Source: CAVXXB01 sp963765585 (GTDB lineage Bacteria > Calditrichota > Calditrichia > JAJRVZ01). Taken from it: a DNA stretch of 64,000 bases. A program made the translations under genes and the position numbers. The stretch covers positions 62,001-126,000 of the forward strand of contig CAVXXB010000001.1 in assembly GCA_963765585.1 (NCBI GenBank), in the 5' to 3' direction. Position 1 is the first letter of the stretch, and each line of letters starts with the position of its first letter. This document shows, piece by piece, positions 27,773 to 36,093 of this stretch. A model generated the notes under the pieces. That model had not been told where the DNA came from, searched no databases, and worked only from the letters and a program-made list of their open reading frames with translations.

Positions 27773-28922
27773 ATGAATATCACCAAATATCCTGGTATAT
27801 ATGTTCACATCCCTTTTTGCCAGGTTAAATGCGGCTATTGTGATTTCTATTCAGAAACCTCATTCGATCAAAAAGCACAGTTCCTGAATTCACTTGCCAA
27901 AGAAATCCAATATTATAAAAATCTGGTCTCTGACGATGTCAGTTTTGACACCATCTATATCGGGGGTGGCACACCTTCTGTTCTCGAACCGGTTGAATTG
28001 TCACAAATATTGTATCAATTAACAGACGCCTTCACATTTAATACTGATTCAGAAATAACCCTTGAAATAAATCCCGGAACGGTGGATTCTTCAAGCTTGC
28101 AACAATTCCATCAATCCGGTTTTACCCGTTTAAGTATCGGTGTGCAAAGCTTTCTGGATCATGAATTAAAAATTCTGGGCCGGATCCACAGTTCTCAGCA
28201 GGCAAAGTCCTGTATTCTTGATGCCCGTGAAGCCGGATTTGACAGTATAAGTATTGATCTGATATATGCTTTACCAAATCAAACCCTGGATCATTGGCAC
28301 AGACTCTCTGGAGACCGGTGTTCGGTTTACGCCGGAACATATTTCTGCTTATAATCTTATATATGAACAAAATACACCGTTTTATAAGAAATTGATCTCA
28401 GGCGATTTTATGGAACATGACAATGACACAGAAGCCGGATTTTTTACTGAAACCTCTTCATTTTTGACTCGGAGCGGTTATCAACACTATGAAGTATCAA
28501 ATTATGCCAATTCTGACCTGAATGTATCGAGACATAACTATAAATATTGGAATCACACGCCCTATCTGTCATTTGGTCCATCTGCACACTCATTCTGGAA
28601 TAATAGACGCTGGAGTAATGTTCGTTCTATAAAGAAATACATCGATATGGTTGAAAGAGAACAGAAACCTGTCGATTTTGAGGAACATATTGATAGTACC
28701 AAATTGTCGGATGAATATATTATGCTACGTTTGCGTACACAGAGTGGCATAAGTTTCAATGATTTTTCTTCTACATTTAATAAAGATTTTAAATCTACCT
28801 ATGAAACGGTAATTAAAAACCTGATAAATGAAAATTTTGCTGTGATTGATAGTGATCATTTTAAATTAACCACAAAAGGTCTGCTTGTCTGTGATGAAAT
28901 ATCTCCCAAATTTACAATCTAA
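27773..28922 (+). CDS. hemW: Radical SAM heme chaperone HemW, frameshifted
   Basis: HemW is a radical-SAM relative of coproporphyrinogen III dehydrogenase (HemN) that acts as a heme chaperone. The cluster-binding cysteines are Cys16, Cys20 and Cys23 (HIPFCQVKCGYCDFY), followed by YIGGGTPSVL and SIGVQSF. The frame from 27773 ends at 28354, but the family sequence continues in the next frame from about 28302 (SLETGVRFTPEHISAYNLIYE) to the stop at 28922. Dropping the single A at 28301 gives one 382-residue protein that aligns without gaps to HemW around LPNQTLDHW. It is therefore one gene with a one-base insertion, probably a sequence error. Confidence 0.9.
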
Positions 28923-28923
28923 A

Positions 28924-30732
28924 ATGCACGGAACTATATATCTGATAGTTGGAATAGTCCTCTGTTGGAGCGGTATCGCCAACGCACAATCTTCCTATCT
29001 CAAAATTGCCAAATCTTTGGAGAGGCAGCATGAATATGACCAGGCATTAACAGTTTATCAAAAAATATATAGTACAAATAAAAATGATATAAACGTGATC
29101 CGGGGAATTAAAAATTGTTATCAGGGTCTGCAACAAAACGATCAATTAATTACATTTTTGCAAAAGGCTCAGAAGTTTTCTCCCAGTAATTTATATATTC
29201 CAAGTTATTTGGGTGAGGCATATTATCAGATAAATGAGCGGGATCAAGCAATGCGTATCTGGAAGGAACATATAGAAAGCCATGCTAAAGATATTGCCGT
29301 ATATCGGGTCGTGGCCTCCTCTATGATTGCTGTGCGTATGTTTGATGATGCAATCGAAGTGTATAAGCTCGCGCTTGTTAATATTAAGTCGCAGTTTAAT
29401 TTGCATATGGAAATTGCCAATCTTTATAAGTTGCAACTAAAATATGCCGAAGCGACTGATCATCTATTGCAATTCTATATACATAGCCCAAACCAGTTCA
29501 CATATATTCAAAGACAAATATTAATTTTGGCAGATGACCAGAATCAATTACCGGATATAATTGAGACCATCGACAGATATACAGAAACCTATCCGGACCT
29601 CACGCAGATACAGGAGCTGCATGCCAATTTGTACATCAAGGCCAAGGACTTTGAACCGGCCTTTAAAATCTATCAACAATTAGAAGATGACAAATCAAAA
29701 GGAAGTTATCTGGCAAAATTCGCGGCAGCAGCAAAAAGTAACCATGTATATGAATATTCTCTAAAGGCATATGAAATTATACAACAGAAGTTTCCTGAAT
29801 CTCCGTTTGCGATAAATGCACCGGTAAATATCGCCCATGCATACAAATTACTGGCGTATCAAAACAGGGAATCGGGAAAGTTTGAATCGGCAGGAATAGA
29901 AATTCAAAAATCTATAGACATCTATGATAGTCTGACCGTAAACCCGGCCAATTCAACTCAGCAAAGTGATAGTCATAACCAGCTTGGTGAGATCTATGCA
30001 CAGTATTATTTTGATCTGGACAAATCTATATACCATTACAAAAAGTATATTGCTTTACAGCGCAAAGGTATTCAAAGAGATGCCGGTTTGATTAAACTTG
30101 GAAACGTATATCTGCAAAAAAATCTATTATCTGAGGCTGATAAGACTTACAATACAGTTGTAACAAAGGAATATAAGCCAATTGCTTCATTTAAAAGCGC
30201 AGAAATTATGTATTATCAGGGACAATTTAATAAAGCCCTGACAAAGTTATCCGCCTTGCAAAACAGCACCTCAATCCAAAATGGTATCTACAACGACATT
30301 TTGGAAAAGAAACAGGTAATTGAATCATTTGCCAAGGATTCCATTCACTTACAGCAATATGCACAGGCTGAATTGCTTGTTTTTCAACAAAAGAAATCTG
30401 AAGCCGCAGAGATTTTATCAAACCTCGCCCGGACAGAAAACAATTTGAGTACCATTGCCGGACGATTTGCAGGAAAATTATATCTGGAACTGGATAAGCC
30501 GGAAAATTCAAGAGATTTATTGCAATTTCTTAGTGAGAAGTATAAAGATGATATCCACCTGGACGAAATTCTTTTTTATCTTGCCCGCAGCGAAGAATAT
30601 TTGGGCGAATATAGTCGTGCATTGGAAGTATACACCGTGCTTATTATAGAACATTCGACCAGCTTATACATTAGTGAAGCCAGACAACAGGCCCGCTTAA
30701 TGAAGGAACAAATTGATAAGGAAGAAATTTGA
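28924..30732 (+). CDS. Secreted TPR-repeat protein
   Basis: The ATG at 28924, one base after the hemW stop, gives a signal peptide (HGTIYLIVGIVLCWSGIANAQ) and a 602-residue product. The rest is built of helical tetratricopeptide-like repeats, for example SLERQHEYDQALTVYQKIY, RMFDDAIEVYKLAL and LGEYSRALEVYTVL, spread over the whole length. Such proteins act as periplasmic scaffolds, but the partner is not known. An in-frame ATG upstream would place 13 residues before the signal peptide and is less likely. Its stop overlaps the start of the next gene, so the two form a pair. Confidence 0.75.
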   Translation: MHGTIYLIVGIVLCWSGIANAQSSYLKIAKSLERQHEYDQALTVYQKIYSTNKNDINVIRGIKNCYQGLQQNDQLITFLQKAQKFSPSNLYIPSYLGEAYYQINERDQAMRIWKEHIESHAKDIAVYRVVASSMIAVRMFDDAIEVYKLALVNIKSQFNLHMEIANLYKLQLKYAEATDHLLQFYIHSPNQFTYIQRQILILADDQNQLPDIIETIDRYTETYPDLTQIQELHANLYIKAKDFEPAFKIYQQLEDDKSKGSYLAKFAAAAKSNHVYEYSLKAYEIIQQKFPESPFAINAPVNIAHAYKLLAYQNRESGKFESAGIEIQKSIDIYDSLTVNPANSTQQSDSHNQLGEIYAQYYFDLDKSIYHYKKYIALQRKGIQRDAGLIKLGNVYLQKNLLSEADKTYNTVVTKEYKPIASFKSAEIMYYQGQFNKALTKLSALQNSTSIQNGIYNDILEKKQVIESFAKDSIHLQQYAQAELLVFQQKKSEAAEILSNLARTENNLSTIAGRFAGKLYLELDKPENSRDLLQFLSEKYKDDIHLDEILFYLARSEEYLGEYSRALEVYTVLIIEHSTSLYISEARQQARLMKEQIDKEEI

Positions 30733-31991
30733 ACTCGTTTAAAAAAATCCTTTTTCTCCTGATTTCTTTTGTAGTCATTGGACAAGCACAGTTCATTCTG
30801 ATTCCCATGGATCTGAAGCAGTCAAATCATTTGAAGGCATATGGGGTGGCCTATTGGATTTTAACCCACAACACCAATGTGGAGTGGCTGTTAAACTACC
30901 GTGGTGGTTCATTCTTGTTTAATGATGTGGCACGCTTTGAACAGGAATGTCAATTGCGTGGCGTTTATTATGAAAAAATAGACGGTGCAAATGCCACTTC
31001 GATTTATTCAACCGTTGAGAATGGGAATATGGAGCGAATCCTTCTGGAAAAAGCACCGGAAATCGCCGTGTATACTCCACCAAATTCACAACCCTGGGAT
31101 GATGCCGTCACTATGGTGCTTGATTATTCGGAGATTTCATACAAGAAGATTTATGACAAAGAGGTTTTAAGCGGCGTACTGAATAAATACGATTGGCTGC
31201 ATCTCCATCATGAAGATTTTACCGGACAGTATGGTAAATTTTGGGCAAGTTTTAAAAATCATCCATGGTACATTGCCCAGCAAATTCAATATGAAAATCT
31301 GGCAAAAGAGATGGGTTATCAGAAAGTAAGTCAGGAAAAATCTGCGGTTGCCCGTGAGATCAAAAAATATGTAGACAATGGGGGATTTGTATTTGCCATG
31401 TGTTCGGCAACGGATGCACTTGATATTGCGCTCTCCGCCGAGGGAGTTGATATTGTAGATATCCCGTTTGACGGAGATCCACCTCAGGCAAATTACCAGG
31501 CAAGGCTAGATTTTGATAAAACACTGGCATTTACAGATTTTCAGTTATATACTAATCCAGGAACATATGAATTCAGTAATATAGATGTGCCACCCAGTCA
31601 CATGCCAAGATTACGCGATGCCGCAACAGACTATTTTACGCTGTTTGAGTTTTCGGCGAAATATGACCCTGTGCCCACTATGCTGACACAAAATCATGTA
31701 AATGTAGTCAAGGGATATATGGGACAAACCACAATGTTTCGCGAAGAAATGATAAAACCTTCTGTGATAATTATGGGTAAAATTGAAAATACGAATGAAG
31801 TAAAGTATATTCATGGCAATAGTGGTAAAGGAACATACACCTTTTATGGCGGTCATGATCCGGAGGATTACACACACCAGGTCGGGGATCCACCCACCGA
31901 TTTATCATTACATGTAAACTCTCCGGGGTACAGATTAATATTGAATAATATCTTGTTTCCTGCTGCCAGAAAGAAAAAGCTAAAAACATAG
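30729..31991 (+). CDS. Secreted glutamine-amidotransferase-like protein of unknown function
   Basis: The start is a TTG whose codon overlaps the stop of the TPR gene as TTGA; AAGGA lies a few bases before it. The 420-residue product begins with a signal peptide (about 1-20). It is dense in unusual, conserved-looking motifs: WLLNYRGGSFL (53-63), YDWLHLHHEDFTGQYGKF (154-171), GGFVFAMCSATDALDIAL (218-235, with Cys225 placed like a GATase nucleophile), MLTQNHVNVVKGYMGQTT and FYGGHDPEDYTHQVGDPP. From memory, relatives in FCB-group genomes are labelled asparagine synthetase B, but I see neither the N-terminal Cys nor the ATP-pyrophosphatase domain of AsnB. An exported GATase-like enzyme or binding protein is my inference. 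Confidence 0.65.
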   Translation: MNSFKKILFLLISFVVIGQAQFILIPMDLKQSNHLKAYGVAYWILTHNTNVEWLLNYRGGSFLFNDVARFEQECQLRGVYYEKIDGANATSIYSTVENGNMERILLEKAPEIAVYTPPNSQPWDDAVTMVLDYSEISYKKIYDKEVLSGVLNKYDWLHLHHEDFTGQYGKFWASFKNHPWYIAQQIQYENLAKEMGYQKVSQEKSAVAREIKKYVDNGGFVFAMCSATDALDIALSAEGVDIVDIPFDGDPPQANYQARLDFDKTLAFTDFQLYTNPGTYEFSNIDVPPSHMPRLRDAATDYFTLFEFSAKYDPVPTMLTQNHVNVVKGYMGQTTMFREEMIKPSVIIMGKIENTNEVKYIHGNSGKGTYTFYGGHDPEDYTHQVGDPPTDLSLHVNSPGYRLILNNILFPAARKKKLKT

Positions 31992-32002
31992 TAGGTGAAA
32001 AA

Positions 32003-32401
32003 ATGGAAAAATTCTCAGTACATACAACTGACCGAACAGGTATGTCGAACATTACAGCTCAGGTAAGTGATGCTGTAAAGAAATCAGGGATTCAGAATGG
32101 TTTATGTTACGTTTATATTCCGCATACAACAGCCGGAGTAACGATTAATGAAAGTGCGGATCCAGACGTAGTTTCGGACATGGTGATGGAATTAAATAAA
32201 GTTATACCATTTCAGGACCGATACTTACATAGCGAAGGAAACTCTGCCGCGCATATTAAGACTACCCTGGTTGGCAGTTCAGAAAATATAATTGTAGAAG
32301 ACGGGCGATTAATGCTTGGCACCTGGCAGGGTATTTTTTTATGTGAATTTGATGGACCACGAACCCGACAAGTTTGGGTAAAAACCATATCATCTGAATA
32401 A
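32003..32401 (+). CDS. YjbQ/UPF0047 family protein (secondary thiamine-phosphate synthase-like)
   Basis: The 132-residue protein matches the UPF0047 family throughout: YVYIPHTTAGVTINESADPDV, then HSEGNSAAHIKTTLVGSS and LGTWQGIFLCEFDGPRTRQVWV. The conserved His, Asp and Glu residues of the trimeric active site are kept. E. coli YjbQ has weak thiamine-phosphate synthase activity in genetic tests, and its true role is unsettled. It starts 11 bases after the amidotransferase-like gene. thiD lies 31 kb away and is not evidence for a shared pathway. Confidence 0.9.
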   Translation: MEKFSVHTTDRTGMSNITAQVSDAVKKSGIQNGLCYVYIPHTTAGVTINESADPDVVSDMVMELNKVIPFQDRYLHSEGNSAAHIKTTLVGSSENIIVEDGRLMLGTWQGIFLCEFDGPRTRQVWVKTISSE

Positions 32402-32465
32402 AAACTTGTAAAGAAAAAAGAGAAAATTTAAATTAATTGAGTTTATCATTACCAAGAGGCGAACA

Positions 32466-33787
32466 ATGCTTGAAAATACTATAGAAATTCTGATTAAAAA
32501 AGTTAAAGATGAGGTCATCTCCGATCCAAATATGACAGAAATTCCACTGGCTTATTTGATGACCAGGAATATACCCGAATCGGTAAAGCATTTCTTTGAT
32601 CAGGAAGTTGAATTGTGGATCCGGGAGGAAGAGGAAAAGTTTGCCTCGAGTGATCGCTTCGATTACGATATGCCGGAAGTGAGAATGCTCATAGACCAGA
32701 TATTTGATTTCTTAAAACAAAATGCACGTTTCGATTTAAACAAATTTAATCAACTACTCGAGCGGGCTGTAAAACTGGAAATGAATTATTTGATCGAACC
32801 TCAGCGCACACTTTCACAATTTATCTTTAAAGATAGACTCGATTGTTTCCACGATGGAAGTCTACGATACACTCAAATATTTTTTCCGTCTGGAATACTA
32901 TAAAGACGCTATTTCCGATTACTTCAACACAAAATACATGCATGAGATTTCTCAGGATCAGTTTCATGCTCTGATATCTCAGATCGATGAAAAGGTGTTT
33001 AGTACGGACACATTTGAGATAACATTAAAGACAATTAAAACAATTACCAGTTTTATCAATGAATCCACTGATGATGAATTGGATCGTCTCGATCTGGATC
33101 TTTTAGGTCATGTGTTTAAAGACCGGAACCTAAAGACATACGATGCCTTGATTGAGCAACTGAAAGAACAGCAAAGAGAGGATGTGACACTTGCAGGAGC
33201 TGGAAGTAATATTACAAGAAGAAAAAGTGTCTGTCCCCGAAGAAGTCGAACCGGCAATAGCAGAAACACCTGTCTCCGATGAAACCCAGCTCCATATGAA
33301 AGAAATCGAAGATATCGAGGAAAGTAAGCCGACCGTTGAAGTTGATAATATAGAGATCGGGCAAATGGCCGAGCCAGAGCCGGTGGTTGAAGAGGAAGAA
33401 GAGGAGGAGGAAGAGGAAGAAGAAGAGGAAACACAGACGACTGAAGCACCTGCGCCGCAACCCGTCAATGTATCCGCTCAAATGGCCGATTTTGTGGCCA
33501 GCCAAATCAGTACAGATCAGCCTCTTGCCGATCTCAACACATTAATTCAGGGCCGCACCAGAAAAAAGATTTTAAAGAAATTATTTCGGAAAAAAGAGAA
33601 TGAATATAATTCATTTATCGATTTAATTAATCAACATCCCACATGGAAAGATGCATCGGTCATAATCGACGAAGAATTTTACGAAAGGGGTATTAATCCC
33701 TATTCAAAAGAAGCAATTATGTTTTCGGATCTCATATATCTTCGCTTTTTTCCAAAAGACAAATATGTCGGAGAAAATAGAGATTAA
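32466..33787 (+). CDS. Glu-rich linker protein of unknown function, twice frameshifted
   Basis: Three overlapping frames (32466-32903, 32854-33282, 33191-33787) together read as one protein of about 440 residues. Dropping one base near 32832-32840 joins FIFKD to DSIVSTMEVYDTLKYFF, and dropping one T at 33190-33192 joins QQREDVT to LQELEVILQEEK. The N-terminal 240 residues are helical and charged. An acidic linker follows with 14 consecutive Glu and a Pro/Ala stretch. A C-terminal domain contains QHPTWKDASVIIDEEFYER and NPYSKEAIMFSDLIYLRFF. I recognise no named family, though the C-terminal block resembles conserved unknowns of Bacteroidota-related genomes. AGAGG precedes the first ATG. Because the codon pattern survives the breaks, this is likely an intact gene with two sequence errors. 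Confidence 0.6.
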
Positions 33788-33814
33788 TTAACTGGATTAA
33801 ATTGGATTTAGTAC

Positions 33815-33846
33815 AGGCTGTCCATCGGGATGGCCTTTTTTATTTA
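33815..33846 (+). terminator. Probable terminator after the Glu-rich gene
   Basis: AGG and CCAT pair with ATGG and CCT around a CGGG loop, with a four-base bulge, and six T follow at once. It lies 28 bases after the gene stop and ends before the next gene start at 33859. Confidence 0.5.
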
Positions 33847-33858
33847 TATGAGTTAACG

Positions 33859-34665
33859 ATGATTGACTATCATATACATACAAAATTGTGTAAACATGCA
33901 GAAGGTGAGATGCATCAATATATTGAATCCGCCATCTCTGCCGGGTTGACAGAAATCGCATTTACGGATCATAATCCATTACCAGACAAATTCGATATCG
34001 CACATCGCATGGAAATGGAAGAAATCGATCTCTATTTGAATTGGATTGAAAAATTCAAGCCAGCCTATCCTGAAATTAAAATATTGACTGGAATTGAAGC
34101 AGATTATATTGCCGGATTTGAAGAATACCTTGATGATTTTCTCAGCAAATATGATTTTGATGTGGTTATTATGTCGGTTCATTTTATCCGGCATTGGCCA
34201 GATGGACATTGGGTATTTGATTATTCATTTCCGGATCGCAGTTATAAAGAAATTTTTGCTGAGTATATTGATGAACTGATAAAAGGTATACGTACGGGCC
34301 TTTTTGATGTATTGGGCCATGCAGATCTGATAAAATTACCCGGACAATCGCTCGTTCGAGAGGTATCTGATAAAACCCGGGAGTTGTTAGCTGAACTTGT
34401 AAAAGCAGGCATGGTAATCGAAATAAATACCTCCGGATTCAGAAGAGATATACAGGAAAGTTATCCCGCTTTTAATTGGCTGGACACCATTAAAGATTAT
34501 GATATACCGGTGACCACAGGTTCCGATGCACACCATCCTGAACAAGTTGCCTTAAAATTTGATTTATTATATAGAGAATTACAAACACGGAAATTTGAAT
34601 CTGTCTGTGGATTCAGGAAGCGGAATACAATTACAATACCATTAAAAACAACCGACACAAAATAA
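33859..34665 (+). CDS. PHP-type histidinol phosphatase-like hydrolase
   Basis: The protein belongs to the PHP metal-dependent phosphoesterases, close to HisJ/HisK histidinol-phosphatases. From the ATG at 33859 it has 268 residues, the usual HisJ length. Metal ligands are visible as His5 and His7 (MIDYHIHTKLCKHAEG), then AFTDHNP, GIEADY, VHFI and the late VTTGSDAHHPEQVA. An upstream TTG start at 33802 would place the terminator hairpin inside the gene, so I reject it. No other histidine-pathway gene is in the window, so another small phosphoester substrate is possible. Confidence 0.8.
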   Translation: MIDYHIHTKLCKHAEGEMHQYIESAISAGLTEIAFTDHNPLPDKFDIAHRMEMEEIDLYLNWIEKFKPAYPEIKILTGIEADYIAGFEEYLDDFLSKYDFDVVIMSVHFIRHWPDGHWVFDYSFPDRSYKEIFAEYIDELIKGIRTGLFDVLGHADLIKLPGQSLVREVSDKTRELLAELVKAGMVIEINTSGFRRDIQESYPAFNWLDTIKDYDIPVTTGSDAHHPEQVALKFDLLYRELQTRKFESVCGFRKRNTITIPLKTTDTK

Positions 34666-34679
34666 TTGGGAGAAAAAAG

Positions 34680-35093
34680 ATGCCGAACTATCCTGCCGGT
34701 AATGCAATAAAATCTATCTTACAAACCGCTCAGAATATTGCCATCGTTGGTTTGTCAGATTCCCCGCTAAAACCCAGTTTTGGTGTTGCTAACTATTTAT
34801 TATCCGCAGGTTTTCATATTTTCCCTGTGAATCCCAAATATGACACTCTGCTGGGGCAAAAATGTTATCAAAGTCTGAGAGATATTAAGGAACAAATCGA
34901 TATTGTGGACATCTTTCGGCGACCAGAACATATTCTACCGATAGTAGAAGAAGCCATAGATATTGGCTCCGGCACCGTTTGGATGCAATTGGGAATTATG
35001 AATGAAGAAGCCGCTCAACTTGCCAGAAATGCCGGACTAAATGTAATCATGGACAAATGTATAAAAATTGAACACCGGTTTCATCTTCGATAG
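34680..35093 (+). CDS. CoA-binding domain protein (YccU-like)
   Basis: The 137-residue protein is a single CoA-binding Rossmann domain: NIAIVGLSDSPLKPSFGVANYLLSAGFHIFPVNPKYD, then DIVDIFRRPEHILPIVEEAI, GTVWMQLGIMNEEAAQLARNAGLNVIMDKCIKIEH. The last part is the family signature. Members occur alone in many bacteria, with no fixed role; some bind CoA or derivatives. It follows the PHP gene by 14 bases and converges with the minus-strand reductase gene with a three-base gap. Confidence 0.88.
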   Translation: MPNYPAGNAIKSILQTAQNIAIVGLSDSPLKPSFGVANYLLSAGFHIFPVNPKYDTLLGQKCYQSLRDIKEQIDIVDIFRRPEHILPIVEEAIDIGSGTVWMQLGIMNEEAAQLARNAGLNVIMDKCIKIEHRFHLR

Positions 35094-35096
35094 CGA

Positions 35097-35933
35097 TTAT
35101 TTACCCAGCGGAGTATGAAAAGCCACCGAGATCTCGCCACCATCCAGATTAAAAATATTACCCGTCGCCCAATTTTCGTCAGAATTTGCCTGAGCCGAAA
35201 TAAACTTTGCAATATCGGCCGGTTGGGTTAACCTTTTGAATGGGATTTGGCTCAATGCCAGATTGATCATGGTTTCATGACCAGGTATTTTGCGCAATGC
35301 CGGTGTAAACGTAACCCCGGCCCGTATTGCATTTACGGTGACGCCATACGGAGCCAGTTCTAACGCCAGTTGTCTCACATGTGATTCAAGTGCTGCCTTA
35401 GCCGCCGAAACCGCGCCGTAATAAGGCGTAACACGCACCGAGCCGGAACTGGTCATGGCATAAATTTTGGATCCCTTTGTAAAAAGATCTGCATCCATTA
35501 AATCCTGACACCAATATACCAGACTGTTTGCCATTACATTCAGAGTCATATCCATTTGCTTATGCGAAAGACGCTCTTTACTGTCGCTGTGGATGTAGGG
35601 TGCTAACGATCCGAATGCCAGTGAATGAAGCAATACTTTAATTTTACCCCTAACATTTTTAATTTTAAAATGATCCGTACATCGCTGAAGAACCTGTTGT
35701 CTGTTTTTTTCAGAAGCCGCATTTACATTGAAAAACATGGCTTCTACACCTTTGTCCTTGATCTGGTTGATGATTTGGTCAACTTTAGCCATGCCACTTC
35801 CACGATCCAGGTGGACACCAATAATGTTATAGCCTTCGCTGGCCAGTTCAAGTGCCACAGCTTCGCCAAAACCGCTGGAAGCACCCAGAATCATTGCATA
35901 ATCTTTCTCTGAATCTGGCTTTTGATATGCCAC
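35097..35933 (-). CDS. FabL/FabI-like enoyl-ACP reductase (SDR family)
   Basis: This is a short-chain dehydrogenase with the nucleotide site GASSGFGEAVALELA and the catalytic pair spaced as Tyr-x6-Lys (YGAVSAAK), which is the spacing of enoyl-ACP reductases FabI and FabL rather than the Tyr-x3-Lys of common SDRs. LLHSLAFGSLAP resembles the FabI NSIA/HSIA region, and NAIRAGVTFTPALRKIPG fits the substrate loop. It would reduce trans-2-enoyl-ACP in fatty acid synthesis. The start is a GTG with AGGAG eight bases before it. It follows the acyl-CoA dehydrogenase after a spacer with two hairpins. Which nucleotide it uses cannot be told. Confidence 0.7.
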   Translation of the reverse strand: MAYQKPDSEKDYAMILGASSGFGEAVALELASEGYNIIGVHLDRGSGMAKVDQIINQIKDKGVEAMFFNVNAASEKNRQQVLQRCTDHFKIKNVRGKIKVLLHSLAFGSLAPYIHSDSKERLSHKQMDMTLNVMANSLVYWCQDLMDADLFTKGSKIYAMTSSGSVRVTPYYGAVSAAKAALESHVRQLALELAPYGVTVNAIRAGVTFTPALRKIPGHETMINLALSQIPFKRLTQPADIAKFISAQANSDENWATGNIFNLDGGEISVAFHTPLGK

Positions 35934-35969
35934 GGTTAGATCTCCTTAAATATTTCAGGTTAATGGTAA

Positions 35970-36000
35970 GATGTAGTCCATCTATGAGATGGACTACATC
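35970..36000. repeat. Perfect 14-bp hairpin upstream of the reductase gene
   Basis: Arms 35970-35983 and 35987-36000 are exact reverse complements (GATGTAGTCCATCT) with a three-base loop. No T-run follows on either strand. It lies about 37 bases before the reductase start, in its presumed leader. Confidence 0.75.
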
Positions 36001-36024
36001 CTCTCTATACCAGACAGTAGAACC

Positions 36025-36059
36025 ATAAGCGCGGAAGAAATATTTCGATCCGCGCTTAT
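36025..36059. terminator. GC-rich 11-bp hairpin between the dehydrogenase and reductase genes
   Basis: Arms 36025-36035 and 36049-36059 pair perfectly (ATAAGCGCGGA with TCCGCGCTTAT) around a 13-base loop. Only the plus-strand side has a weak T-rich tail; on the minus strand, where the flanking genes lie, there is none. It may slow or end acyl-CoA dehydrogenase transcripts or protect their 3' end. Confidence 0.45.
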
Positions 36060-36093
36060 TTATTATTTAAGTTGAAGACTTTTTATAATATTA

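Noticed and set aside
28266..28922. A separate gene starting inside hemW
   Set aside because: Its protein is the second half of HemW; a one-base repair joins it to the first half without a gap.
30729..31991. Asparagine synthetase
   Set aside because: There is no catalytic N-terminal Cys after Met and no ATP-pyrophosphatase motif, and the protein carries a signal peptide.
33108..33505. Several long minus-strand frames rich in Ser or Phe/Leu
   Set aside because: They are the mirror of the poly-Glu coding stretch (GAR codons read backwards) in the Glu-rich gene.
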